A stretch of DNA of 64,000 nt from Antitrichia curtipendula (GCA_951230915.1 OX579639.1:10168001-10232000); one strand, 5' to 3'. Positions 45,596-57,366 are shown, counted from the stretch's first letter. Made by a program: numbers and translations. The notes: a model not told the origin generated them from the sequence alone.

Positions 45596-47215
45596 TCACT
45601 GCAGGAGCGGCCGCAAAGTGAAGCCCTCGTAGCCCTTGGCCGCCACATCGTCACATTTGCTGCGATAAGCACCGACACCGCCAGGATACGGCAAGAACAC
45701 GCGCGGCTTCCCCGGCACATTCCCCCCCGTGTACAAAGAAACCGCCTTAGGAAAGAGCGTGAATTCGGCCACCATCAGCGAATGCTTCACCCACTCGTGC
45801 TCAGCATCTTCACGCGCTTCAATCTCACCGACTCCACGCTCACGCAGATTCGCAATGCAGTCGGAGATCCAATCCACATGCTGCTCAATCGACACCGTCA
45901 TGCAACTGAGCACACCAGGGCTAAACGGTCCCGTAATCATAAACAGATTCGGAAATCCGGCTGCGGCGAGGCCGAGGTAAGCGCGCGCTCCTGCCTTCGC
46001 CCACTTCGTTTTCAGGGAGATCCCGTTCCGCCCTTTGATGTCGATGCGTGTCAAAGCGCCCGTGATCGCATCGTAGCCGGTTGCGTACACAATGGCGTCC
46101 ACTTCGTAATTCTTCTCCGTTGTCAGGATCCCGTTCGTGGTGATTTCGACAAGTGGCGTCTTGTTGAGGTCCACGAGATGGACATGCTTCTCGTTGAAGG
46201 TTTCGTAGTACTTTGTGTGTAAAGATGCCCGTTTAGTGCCGAAGGCGTAATCAGGGCATAGGGTTTGGGCGGTCGCGGGATCTTTGACGATGGTCTTAAT
46301 TTTGTGACGAATGAACTCGGCTACGGTCTCGTTCGCGTCCTTGTTGATGAGGATGTCAGAGTAAGCCTCCAACAAAGCAGGGATTGTGCCTTGATTCCAG
46401 AGGGTTTCGTACCTGGCTTGCCGATCGAGGGCGCTCACCTCTAGGGCGGACGTTGTGGACCGCGGTGAATCCACCATGAATCCACCGGTTGAGCTTCGCT
46501 GCGACTCCCGCTTGGCTGGGTAATTCGTTTTCATTTCGGCGATTTCGATCGCAGTGAGGGGTCGGTTAAACGCCGGCATCGCGAAGCAGGGCGTGCGTTG
46601 AAAGACTGTGAGCTCTGCTGCCTGTTGCGAAATTATTGGGATGCACTGTACCGCTGAGCATCCCGTGCCAATCACCGCGACGCGAAGACCAGTGAAATCG
46701 ATGTCTCGGTCGGGCCATTCTCCCGGGTGCAACGATTGGCCTTGGAACTTCGCAATGCCGGGAACCTCTGGCATCTTGGACGCTGAGAGACACCCTGTTG
46801 CTGTGATCAGGAACTGACAGTTTAGAGTTTCATCTCTGTCGGTGTGGACTTCCCATCCGTGACTGCTCTCGTTGTAGATGGCGCTCGTGACGCGAGTGGC
46901 GAAGGCGATGTCCTTGCGGAGGTGGAAACGGTCCGCGACGTGGTTGATGTAGCGTAGGATTTCGGGTTGGCTGGCGAATTTCTCCGTCCAGGTCCACTCT
47001 TGGTCGAGCTCCGGGGAGAAGGAGTACGAGTACTGCATGCTCTGGACGTCGCAGCGCGCGCCTGGGTATTTGTTGAGAAGCCAAGTGCCGCCCACGCCAT
47101 CTGCAGCCTCGATGACCCTCGCGGTCAGGCCAAGGTTTCGGAGCCGGTGGAGTTGGTATAGCCCTGCAAACCCAGCTCCAATGATCACCGCATCGACCTC
47201 ACTGGAAGTGGACAT
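45596..47215 (-). CDS. Baeyer-Villiger type flavin monooxygenase (class B FMO), intronless
   Basis: A 539-aa uninterrupted frame starts at the ATG at 47215 (MSTSSEVDAV); in-frame GTG codons upstream are not needed. The N-terminal FAD Rossmann motif is GAGFAGL (13-19). GVGGTW...YPGARCD (~40-56) matches the family's second signature. The Baeyer-Villiger fingerprint FxGxxxHxxxWP is FQGQSLHPGEWP at 157-168. The NADPH Rossmann motif is GTGCSA (183-188). Length matches cyclohexanone and phenylacetone monooxygenases. The predicted reaction is NADPH- and O2-dependent insertion of oxygen next to a ketone, forming an ester or lactone, or a related N/S-oxidation; the substrate is unknown. The gene has no introns and is visibly more GC-rich than its surroundings. 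Close relatives are mainly bacterial and fungal, with some in mosses and algae, so horizontal acquisition is a fair inference. No frame break is seen. Confidence 0.9.
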   Translation of the reverse strand: MSTSSEVDAVIIGAGFAGLYQLHRLRNLGLTARVIEAADGVGGTWLLNKYPGARCDVQSMQYSYSFSPELDQEWTWTEKFASQPEILRYINHVADRFHLRKDIAFATRVTSAIYNESSHGWEVHTDRDETLNCQFLITATGCLSASKMPEVPGIAKFQGQSLHPGEWPDRDIDFTGLRVAVIGTGCSAVQCIPIISQQAAELTVFQRTPCFAMPAFNRPLTAIEIAEMKTNYPAKRESQRSSTGGFMVDSPRSTTSALEVSALDRQARYETLWNQGTIPALLEAYSDILINKDANETVAEFIRHKIKTIVKDPATAQTLCPDYAFGTKRASLHTKYYETFNEKHVHLVDLNKTPLVEITTNGILTTEKNYEVDAIVYATGYDAITGALTRIDIKGRNGISLKTKWAKAGARAYLGLAAAGFPNLFMITGPFSPGVLSCMTVSIEQHVDWISDCIANLRERGVGEIEAREDAEHEWVKHSLMVAEFTLFPKAVSLYTGGNVPGKPRVFLPYPGGVGAYRSKCDDVAAKGYEGFTLRPLLQ

Positions 47216-48105
47216 GGCTCCCACGAAGACCTGGAGTATGGTTTCGAAAATGCGATTAGTATAATGTGTCTTTGGGGGTACGTAACATGGGGACTTTCTT
47301 CAGTCAAATTCTCTTTACTGTCTCACCTGTGGCTAGCCTGGATGCGTTCTCCTTCCTCCCTCCCGACGCTGCTGGTGTTGGATCTGATTCTATCGGCTTT
47401 GCTACCTGATTTCGATGCGACAGCTGCTGCATGCCAACCAAAGAAAGTATTCCCTCAGCATATTAATCTGTCCAAGATTTGATTCCTCGCAGTAAGAGCA
47501 ACATCCCTCGTTATGTTGTGAATCATATTTGATTAGTTGGATTCGTGACTGCTGCCTGTGAGCAGTACAAGGTCATGCATGGATTAAGCATCTTCGTCTC
47601 TGGAAGAGTCCATAATATCTCAAAGCATCCGCTGCAACTGCATTCGGGACACTCTGAAAAATCTAGATGAATTTTTTTCTTCTTCTGTGGTACAGAGCTC
47701 AATGAAGCCATCCATCAAACACCAATTGGCGTTATTCAGGGTTAGTTACCAATAAGTAAAGTCACAGGTTCTTCCGCTATCAATGTTCATGCTAACGATT
47801 CTTCAAGGCAATATTCTCTGCGCCTTGGTATTGACCTGCGTTTTTACTCATACATTCATCGATCTAACGAAACCTCTTACGATTGTGATATGTGAAATTT
47901 AGTGCAAGTCTACAGACTCAAATCCATATGCGTACACTGCGTACGTCTTAAATCTAATCCATACGTCAACCAAAGACCAATTCGTAGACGACATCAATCT
48001 TGTTGTTCATGATATGTAAGTCATCAGGAACTGATCAAATTCTTCAGTTCAAATTGAGTCCTGTAATGCTGACTGAAACAACACACAATGGAATGTAGAG
48101 GACTC
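47216..48105. other. intergenic region upstream of the monooxygenase
   Basis: Contains the presumed monooxygenase promoter. No other gene is recognised; short frames lack family motifs. Confidence 0.4.
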
Positions 48106-49460
48106 TCACTTCAGACCTTGAAGGTCACTCCACTCTTCGATCGTCTGTTTGACATCCAAGTGTTCGCAGATGGCTTCCAGAATTTTAGCTTTGTCACGTG
48201 CGAGTTGGGAAGGACTCTACAAGCACTCCAATCTTGTAGAAATGAAACAAGGGCACAACCTACATGCATCGAAATGGTGGTTGTCAGGTCACCGGGACCA
48301 TCGTAGTGGAAGGGAGCCCACCTCATGCATCTCCAGGGCCTCACAATGATACATGTACGCTACTAGAGAAATTAACCGTACTCAATGTAAAATTGATTGA
48401 CAACAGAAGAATCTGAAATGGCCACAAGGCTAATTGTCACTCAATGTAAGCTCATGTCATTTCGCACACAGAACTGATTGAGGTAGCCATACTTTGATCC
48501 TCAATTTCTCTGATATGTCAGACTACTCGTCATGCTCATCCTTGACCTGCACAAACCTGAAAAAAAACATTTCCCAACACTGCAAATTTAGCTCTGATCT
48601 ATGTTCATAAGAAAACAAAACTAGAGCAACCAACGTTATACAGAAAGAGCTACTGGGAAAGGCACTTGCTACGAAAAGCACACGGTAAAATAGCATCTGG
48701 GTTATGGTTTCCAACAACATGGAGAGATTCGAGAGCTTGGATCCCGTTCAGACTTAAAACCAAGCACATTACATAACATCTTTGAGGAGTTTTGGCATAG
48801 CACCTGTTGGGAACAGTGTCCACTTACTCCTCAGAGTTATTTAGAGCAAAGTCATGCCAAACCGAACCGGAGAAAATCAAGCAAATTTAAAACTGCATGC
48901 CAGAGCTCGTACTTTGAGGAAATCAATGAAGAAAGACGGGAAATTCCGACTTCAATTGGTGATGAATGTCCATCATAACCGGAGACATGCAATTAATGAC
49001 TGCGATACCACGCTGAGCTGTTGTTACCACAAAACCAACCTTGAAATCAAAGGGACGCACCTCACCTGCTTTGCCCCCTGAGTCAGAAATAAGTGAATCT
49101 CGTGGCGCATGCAATGGCTGCCGCGGTGCTTCAATTCCTCCAAAGAATCTTGTGATAGTCCCCCCGCTGAGCTCTGACAGAAACCGAAGAAGCTCAATTC
49201 AGCCAGTACAAATGTCGACAGGAGCGAGAGAATGGCTTGACAGACAGATTCACGTACATGCATATCCAGTGAAATTGTTCCAATAGGAGTACAACTTTCT
49301 ACAGAATCGATCAACAGTAAAGACAACCCACCGTTTCAGACGCTCGCATGCATCCCGGTGAAGGCCAACACAAGTGAGATTGCGCTCCTCTCCGGCCACG
49401 TGCTCTTCCGTAGAAACCACGACTGAATTGAACCTCCTCCGCAAATCGCACTCTTTTCAT
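48106..49460 (-). CDS. possible small multi-exon gene, structure unresolved
   Basis: Three candidate exons join with GT..AG borders in phase 0: 49332-49460 (starts MKRVRFAEEVQFS), 49066-49173, and 48106-48216 (LARDKAKILEAICEHLDVKQ, then TIEEWSDLQGLK and a stop). The last piece is convincingly protein-like, a charged helix. The middle exon could be read in a second frame (GGTITRFFGGIEAPRQ) with a slightly shifted acceptor, which would need a different 3' end near 48530-48560. KRVRF resembles a PP1-docking motif, though this may be chance. I do not recognise the family. Either model gives a protein of only ~100-120 aa, and an exon may be missing. Confidence 0.3.
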
Positions 49461-49656
49461 AGCTACGTACTGTATGGAGAGTTGTAGGTAGGGTTTGGCA
49501 CACCTACGTATGCAGAATTGTCGAATATAAGCTACTTGTGCTCATTCGAGGTTCTCCACGGTGAGTGCCTCTGAAAACGATAGAAAACCGCACAACGAGG
49601 CGGATAGTCCGGACGGTGAGAGTTTGCAGGACTGAAGTCAAGTGTCTTCCACGGCA

Positions 49657-49865
49657 ATGACGACACAGCTGGAGCGCCCATTTCTTGGACTGAGCCCGAA
49701 CATCGGCAATTCCTGCCTCGTCGTGTTCTGCTGCACCATCTTTATCGCGATCCTCTCGCCGGGGAGACTGACTGAGCAAACTAAGTTACCGGAGGAATTG
49801 CTGGAATGTGGAACTCACGTGGCTCTCACTGTGAATTTTGAGAGGCAGGTTGGCTCCAATTCAAA
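49657..49865 (+). CDS. possible first exon of a truncated gene with a membrane segment
   Basis: From the ATG at 49657 the frame reads MTTQLERPFLGLSPN, then a hydrophobic stretch SCLVVFCCTIFIAILSP that could be a signal anchor. A donor-like CAG|GTTGGC occurs at ~49850. The composition is GC-rich and gene-like up to ~49800. No downstream exon is found before the TTAA element at 50072. It sits head-to-head with the candidate at 48106-49460. It is either a real 5' exon of a gene disrupted by insertions or a chance frame. Confidence 0.25.
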
Positions 49866-50071
49866 ATTAACTTTCGAAGTCAGCAATACCACTCATTGGC
49901 TTTCAGTTGCACATGCTCCACGCCAGAGTCCACAAGGTCACATGTTATGCCTCCCTAGATACCTGGGAGGTCCCCAATCCCAAGAAAAAACAAAACTAAC
50001 CTCACTTCGAGGGGAAAAAGTACGCTTAATTAAGCATTCTGTTGTTTCATGGTGGGTCCCGTGGTGCTTAA

Positions 50072-51014
50072 CCCCTAAAGGACCAGGTTTTTTTTCCAGG
50101 GAGATTTTTCAAAAACTGCAACTTTTTGGTATGCTATTCAAAAAAAGAAAATTTAACCTTTTTTTTGGAACTTCAACCATGCAAAACTAAAGTAAAGTAT
50201 TTTACCAAAGTGTGGAAAAAATTTCAGCCCTTTTCACCGAGTGGATTGAAAGATTATAGCATTTGAAGTGAGAAAAAAAACTTTTTTCCAATCCTACGAA
50301 ACAGGGTCAGCAGACTTTGGGCTCACTTGGAGTAAAGTTTTTGCTCTACACAAACATGAGATCTTCGACCATTCATAAGTATATGATATTAGGTTCACTC
50401 ACAAAAAAATTTAGAAGAAAATATGGAGCCTAAATTATTCTAAATCACCCTGCAATACAAGGAGGTTAAGTTAATTGGCAATACACTAGTCATTTTTTTG
50501 TGCAATGAGGAAATATTTTATTTGAAATCCAAATGGTGAAAAATTAGAGACAAACATTTGAAATGTGTGGAAAAAATTCGAAGAATTTTGACTTTACTGG
50601 TTGCAAGATAATAGGACTTGAAGTTAGAAGAAATTGTTTTTTCTTGAAACTACCCCAACAGAGCTAACAAAGTTTGACTCCTCTCAGAATGTGATTTGAC
50701 AACTAAAATTTGTTTCTTTAAGACAAATGTATGCCATATTTTATTGGTTACATACATGCCAAATTTCAAATCTTGATGATCTTTTTTGCAAAAGATTCTC
50801 CAAAGATTTTCAAATTGCCCAAGCTGTCCGAAAAGTTTAGAGCAACATAACTTTTGATCCGGGCACCCGATCGGAAAAAAAATTGTTTTTCACGGAGGAG
50901 GTACATGTTTATACATTGTGTCCAAATTTTATGAACATTTGACTGAAAATGACTTTGTAGGAACCTACTCAAGATTTCTTGTGTATGTTGAATGAATACT
51001 TGGTCCTTTAGGGG
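50072..51014. mobile_element. TTAA-flanked, piggyBac-like non-autonomous element, 943 bp
   Basis: TTAA at 50068-50071 and 51015-51018 flanks perfect 14-bp inverted termini CCCCTAAAGGACCA / TGGTCCTTTAGGGG. Flanks outside TTAA do not match each other, so TTAA is best read as the target duplication. TTAA plus a CCC start is the piggyBac signature. The interior is AT-rich and non-coding, with recurring TGTGTGGAAAAAATT-C blocks. Confidence 0.7.
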
Positions 51015-51622
51015 TTAATCTGACATTTGGAGGGAGCTCCGGATTTTCTTACGGACGTAGTGGAGACCAGCCAATGCATTGATTATCTACCTGGAGGGTC
51101 CAGTCCAGCTCCAATACTTGGACCTCCGATGGTTCAATGGAGTCTGGTTCTAACATGTTATGTCTCCCTAGCTTTTTAGGAGAGACTTTCATTATAATTC
51201 AAAGATTGGGGTTGATTGATGAGTCATATAAGATAATCTCATTCATTGTAGGGGTCCTCTTTTCAAGGATGGAAAAAGAACCCTTACCTCATTGGTTACC
51301 AATATAAATTATGTGTTACTAATTATTGTTGAGGTCCCCATTTGCTCCTTCAAAAAGTGGGGTCCTCGAGCATTGCAACTTTTTAATCCATTGATTCTCT
51401 CTAATCTTGAACATCATGCAATTTATATCTCTCTCCTCCCTACCCATGACTCTCTACATATTAATCCTTAAACGATGAACCACGCCAAAAATGGCCTACA
51501 GTTTCCAATACAATAAAATCTACATAGAATATGTCTGGGCGGAAGGATTGAGATAAATGATTATTATGAACAAAGATTCAATGATTGATTGGGATGATAA
51601 TGGCAAGATAGTGTAGGTTTAA

Positions 51623-53559
51623 CTCCTAAAGGCCCATTGTCTCCTTAGGGGACAAAATGAATTTCGGGAAGGTTCCTATGACCTCAATTTTTAGTGAAAC
51701 GTTTTGAAACCTTCTCATAAGATAGAAAAACTTATTAGCTTCAAGGGAATGTAATCTTTATTTCAATAGATGCCCGGGAGCAAAAGTTATACCACAAAAA
51801 GCTCAAATTTTCAATCAGTGGGCAAAAGAAGAAATCCACAAAAACTTAAAATTTAAATAATTTTTTTTTTTTTTATAGATCATTTTTTTCTATATGTGAA
51901 TCTTTTCTTCATTTTATTTGGATTAGTGATGTGAAAGTTATGACAATCTTGTTTTTCAAGCAATTGAAGCATCTTCTTGAAAAAATAACTTATAGAAATC
52001 ATTTTTTAATGCAATTTTTACAATTTGAAAAAAAAAATTGTTTGACAAGGTTAAGTTTGCTCTATAGAACAATCTTGTAGATGAGATTATGGTGTTTCAA
52101 TCCCATATTAGAGCTATTAACAATTTCATTTTTCGTTCAATCTTAAACCTACTTCTACTTAACAATTTTTTAAGGGATGAAAATTAAGTGTGTGTTTTTG
52201 TTTTGTTTTTTAAATTCTAGAATTCCAACTTAGTTCTTCAACACAATTTTTTTTAATTCAAAGTCCTCAATGCAAATTTTTTACACAAATGGCAATCAAA
52301 GTCATTTGAAATTAGAGGCTAGTGTTTAAAAAAAAAGATTTACCACATGATCTCAAACAAGTAAATTACAAGATCCTACAGTAAGATTTTTAAAAAGTAT
52401 ATTTTTTATTTTCTTAGATAAATGCAACTGAAATTGCAAATTTAAGTATTTTTTGATAGAATAATGGCCTTGGGACTTGAGGGATTAGTTTGAAGTGGAG
52501 TAATATGATTCGAATGGTAATGGCAGCTCTCATGTGTAGCTTTCGTTGGGATGGAAAATCAAACAAATCTCTAGCCACATGAGGTTCTCTGCATTGCAAA
52601 TACTACCCCTAAAGTAATTTAACCTAGAGTAATTTAACCCCTAAAGTTTCAAGGCCACTTATCCATCAAAAAACACTCAAAACTGCCATTTTGATTGCAA
52701 AGAGCACAAAAAAAACAAAAATTATTTTTTTGCCTATCTAAGCGTAGGATATTGTACTAGACTAGTACAAGAATGTGTGGAAGAAATTTCACAAACTTTG
52801 ACCATGTAGATTGCAAGATATTTGCATTTAAAGTGAAGAAAACAAGTTTTTTTGCACCTTATTCAACTACATTTCTGGCTTTAAACCTTCAAAACTTATA
52901 ATTTTTGCTCTACTGATTTTGAGTTTCTAATTTTATATGATAAAAAATTGAGTTGAAAATCTAGGATTAAAAATTCAAAAAACACACACTTAGTTTTCAC
53001 TCATTAAAAAATTGTTAAGTAGAAGTAGGTTCAAGATTGAAGGAAAATCTAAATTGTTAATAGCTCTAAGATGGAATTGAAATACACTAATTACAATGGT
53101 AAGATTGTTCTAGCAAGAGATCTTAAACTTTCTAAAACTTTTTTTTTGAAAAGTTGTGGAAATTGAGGTTAGAAATGAATCCAACAAATTATTTTTTCAA
53201 GAAGATGCTTTGATTGCCTCCAAAACAAGATTGTCCATATCTTTCACATAATAATTCTAAGTGGAATAAATAAAAGCTTCCCATGTACATAAAAATAAAA
53301 TTTATACAAAACAATTTTTTACAATTTTTTACATTAAGTTTTTTAAAGGATTATTTTTACTTGCTGAACTAAAAAAAATGTTTTTTGTGCTATAACTTTT
53401 GCTCCTAGGCTCCGATTGAAATTAAAACTATATTTTAGAAAAGCTAATGTGTTTTTCTATCTTCACAAAAAAATTCAAAAAATCATGACAAATATTGTGA
53501 CCATAGGAGCCTGCCTAAAATCCATTTTGTCCGTGGAGGGGACAATGGGACTTTAGAGG
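51623..53559. mobile_element. inverted dimer of a TTAA-flanked element (arms ~0.9 kb)
   Basis: TTAA (51619-51622) then CTCCTAAAGGCCCATTGTC on the left; GACAATGGGACTTTAGAGG then TTAA (53560-53563) on the right. The two halves, 51623-~52486 and ~52638-53559, are diverged inverted copies. Shared blocks in complementary orientation include GGGAGCAAAAGTTATACCAC, GATAGAAAAAC and AAGCATCTTCTTGAAAAAAT. An inner terminus TTAACCCCTAAAGTTTC is visible at 52634. Non-coding. Confidence 0.65.
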
Positions 53560-54310
53560 TTAATCAAGTACAAAATATAGGGCAATTTTTTACATTTATC
53601 CTTGGTTGGGGGAATAAAAGGGTCAATTCACCCTAGCTATATCCACCCCAATTCATAACAATGTCAACCAACAATAAGGATGTTTTTGCTTTCACAGAAA
53701 CTGGGAGCACCTAGTATGACAACTTCAACCCCTCATCCCTAGCATGGGAGCCCTAACATGGAAACTTATCAACTAGCCAATGACTTTCTTGCAACTTTCT
53801 ACTCAAACAATGAAACCTTGGGGTGGATATGGCTAATGGTAATTCTATGCCTTGAACTGAAATAAGTATGAATTCTAGAAGCCAAAATTTGGCCTCAAAT
53901 TATACTCGATGTATAGAGCTTCTAATTTCAATCATTCAAAAATTATTTTCCTGCTCACTACTTCCTATTTTCTTGCTCACTACTTCAAGTTATGTATTAT
54001 GACCTTATTAGTCCCAACCTTGAAAAGGAGAAAAAATCACATTTCCAAGCTTTGGTTGGAAATTTGTTCCAGCCTTGGTTGGAAAAAGCTACACCTTACA
54101 AGTTGGGTATAGATTTGTGGTTGGAAATGGGTGGTTCCACCAGCCAGGGCAAATTGTGCCCTTATTGCCCTACTTTAGATGGATGGAGGGATGAGGGGGT
54201 CTACTTGTTGTCTATTCCTTTGACTTCCAAATTAGTCTTGCCCCACTTTGACCTCCTCCCTTCTTCCCTTGGACCTCTAACTTGCCCCCAGTTCATGCTC
54301 TCCGGAGAGC
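53560..54310. other. intergenic region with element fragments
   Basis: GGGTCAATTCACCCTAGCTA at ~53620 resembles the ends of the 57130-57366 element. TAGCTATATCCACCCC (53634) and GGGGTGGATATGGCTA (53820) form an inverted pair. From ~53895 a ~330-bp segment is repeated inverted at 57360-57690. Confidence 0.4.
53895..54230 (+). repeat. ~330-bp repeat, inverted partner at 57360-57690
   Basis: Shared blocks, one being the complement of the other: CTACTTTCTTGCTCACTACTT, GGAAATGGGTGGTTC and TTAGATGGATGGAG. The two copies lie ~3.4 kb apart in opposite orientation. The short frames are not shared as proteins. Confidence 0.55.
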
Positions 54311-54488
54311 AGAAAACGCAAGAATTTTGACAGAATTCTGTTGATTTGGTCGTGTTGTCCCGGTCATTGTTTTGTTGATTTCAACAAAAATCTGTTAAAA
54401 TTAACAGATTTTTGTTGAAATCAACAAAACAATGACCGGGACAACACGACCAAATCAACAGAATTCTGTCAAAATTCCTGCGTTTTCT
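54311..54488. repeat. near-perfect 178-bp palindrome (88-bp arms, 2-bp loop)
   Basis: Left arm 54311-54398 and right arm 54401-54488 are complementary with a single mismatch (CGCAAGAATT against AATTCCTGCG). The loop is AA at 54399-54400. It could be a fold-back miniature element or, if transcribed, a small-RNA hairpin. No target duplication is obvious in the flanks. Confidence 0.9.
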
Positions 54489-54874
54489 ACTAGTGTCCAA
54501 AATACCTTGGAAATCCTCAACTCGAGTTCTCTAAGCTTTTCCAATTTATCTTTTTCTAATGTATGAATTTTTGTTGATATTTCTTGTTTTTCACTAATAG
54601 AAAGCTTGCAATGCAAATATTTGAAAGTAACAAAGTCACATCATAAGAATGATTATGAGTATCCTTGAGTGTCTAATGCAAAAAACGTATTTAAGGCAAG
54701 TCATGATTAACAAAGAAATATGATTGAAATTAGGATTTGGGAAGTTAGAGCTTCATATTTGGAAGGAAGTGGATTATTACTTGTAGAGAAGGGATGGAGT
54801 GGAATTTTTATACTTGCAAGATTGTGAGCTTCCATGAAATATTTGTAACTAGTTTGAAATATAATGCATTTCGT

Positions 54875-55086
54875 CATGAAGCCTGCGCAGGAGTTTAAGA
54901 CTCCTAATCCTAAATTTGAAATTTACTCATGAAGTCAGCGGAGGAGTTTAAGACTCCTAATCCTAAATTTGAAATTTACTCATGAAGTCGGCGGAGGAGT
55001 TTAAGACTCCTAATTCTAAATTTGAAATTTACTCATGAAGTCGGTAGAGGAGTTCAAAACTCCAAATTCTAAGTTTGAAATTTACT
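54875..55086. repeat. four-copy 53-bp tandem repeat
   Basis: Exact 53-bp spacing: copies start CATGAAG at 54875, 54928, 54981 and 55034. Each has an internal hairpin GGAGTTTAAGACTCC and a shared end AAATTTGAAATTTACT. Copies 2 and 3 are nearly identical; copy 4 is most diverged. Confidence 0.9.
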
Positions 55087-57129
55087 CTTAACAGAGTAGT
55101 TTCCAAACCCAATAAGTCTTGCATTCATGCATACCAAGAAAAAATTCTTTGTAAAGGTGGTTTCATGTCAGTTTACAATGCAAAATCTTTGACATTAAGT
55201 GCTTGCAATGCAACAATAGGAGGAACTAATACAATCATAGAAAAAGTGTGCCATTAAGGATTAAATTTTGAGCAAGGTCCTTCTTAAATTGTTTCAATCA
55301 CTCTTGATAGGTTTGGTTGTCAACTAAACAAAGATTTCAAGTTTTCTTGGCATGAATGGTCCATGAATTTTCAAAATGGTGATTATACTTAGGTTTGTCC
55401 AACATTGCCCCTAGGTTCTCATGTTGAAAAGGTTCTCATTTCAAGCAAAACTATTTAGGGATTAGTTTTGCTCCAAGTTCTCAATTGATGTGGAAACTTT
55501 GTAGGAAGTAGCAAGAGTGTTAAGTACATTATTGAACCTATCTTCTCTCCATTTTCTAATTAGAAGGAGGGTAGAGCTTTGAATTTTGTCATAGTTGGCA
55601 TCATGAGGATGAGTCTCTAATCAAAATGTTAAAAGATGAATTTTTATTTTGCAAATTGTTACCTGCTTCATTGAGACGGATGACAACTTGCAATATTAGA
55701 AGAGTAGTTAATGACAAATGGAAGTCTTTACATTGCTAGTTCTGTCCAATGATGACAAACCAACAACAATGGAAGTGGCTATTTTGAAATGTGGAAATTT
55801 TGTTAAAATGGCGCCTAGTATTCCATACATTGTTTTCCATTCATTTCCTTTTTCAGATTTAAAGTCTAGTTCTAAAGTCTAGGACTAGTATAGGTTTCAA
55901 ATGGCACAATCTACATGTAAAAGTGCCAAGTTTGTAGAATATTGTCATTTTAACAAAATTTTGATGAAACCCACCTAAGTGTGAAATCTAGTTGAGCTTT
56001 GTAAAGACATTTATTGTATTGCTTTAAACATAAGAATATATTTTGTTAAAAATTGTCAAAACTCCCATAATTTTCAAATGCATTAAGCAAAAAATGAAAC
56101 ACTAGAAAGTTTGTTTTGAATTTAAAACATTCAACATTATATTGAACATTCAAATGCATGGACATAAAATTAACATCCATATCACAAAATAGGACTGGAA
56201 AAGAACACACCACATGTTGAGACACATGGACAAAAGCTTGAGATTGACATCAATGGCCATAAAAAGACTAGATCGAGATCCAAATACATAAGGTTGAAAT
56301 TGATATGGAATGGAACTAGTCAAAGCACTCACCATGGCTAATAGATTGTCAATGGAGATTACACATTCACCCAATTAGCTTCATTTCCATATCCACATCT
56401 ATTTTGTTTTTCCTTACATTAGCCATATAAAACTCACATGTTCTAATTAGTGACAACAAGTATCAAGACTGCTTCTATAAGCGTTCTTTTTCATACTATA
56501 TGGTCTTTCCAAGATATAACTTTTTGTGTATGCTTTTCCTACAAGTCTCATTTCCTCAATAGATTGGCAATCCAGTTCTGACACTTGAATGAGTATAATA
56601 AAAGTTTTGGTTACAACTATCCAAGAAGCTTAAGACGTGAGAGCATTCAAGACTTGCACATTCTATTGATCCAAAATCCATGCATTGACTCCTCCAAGAT
56701 TTTCAATCCGTTTTGATACACACTATAATTCAATCTACACGACAAGCCTAGCAACAATTTGTCTTCATTAGATTGGCCAGAAACATTGCCTACGAATATT
56801 AGATATCAACCTAAGCATAACAAAGCAATACCAATCAAAACTTCAAATCCAACTTTCACAAAGCTTCACCAAGATTGAAGCACATCTCTCTCGAGTACCA
56901 TCAAAACCTAGTAATCTTGATAGCTTACATTTCAACAAGAATGAGGTGACAACCAACATTCAGTGCAGATTTGGAGCAAATTTATGTGCTCTCAAATTTC
57001 TTCAAAATCTTGAGCGGTGAGCAAGAGCAGGATTGGCATTTACAAGTTGGATGTTGGAGAGAAGCATGGCAGGAGGTTGCAAGGGAGGAGGTCGGTCAGA
57101 GGAAGGTAAGAGGTCGAAGGCCAGAAGGG
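55087..57129. other. AT-rich intergenic region
   Basis: No gene, RNA gene or clear element recognised. Confidence 0.4.
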
Positions 57130-57366
57130 CGGCCAGGGAGGATTGACCCCTGTATTGCCCCGTGTTTTACCCCTACGTAAAACACTAGAATTTTTTATTT
57201 GCTACAGATGACAAAATTTTCAAATTTTGAATTCACATTTGCAATTAGAAGCTCTAAATTAGCTAGGAGATGCGAAGAAATAAAAAACTTAAGTGGCACA
57301 AAATAGGGTGCAATTTTTACATTTTTCCTTTGATGGGGCAATACAAGGGTCAATCCTCCCTAGCCA
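57130..57366. mobile_element. fold-back miniature element with 31-bp inverted ends, copy 2
   Basis: Ends are inverted repeats with two mismatches: GGCCAGGGAGGATTGACCCC (57130) against GGGTCAATCCTCCCTAGCC (to 57366). The body is homologous, inverted, to 41680-41915. Length ~237 bp, non-coding. Confidence 0.7.

Noticed and set aside
45389..46222. 277-aa plus-strand frame
   Set aside because: Antisense to the monooxygenase, whose motifs and length are decisive.
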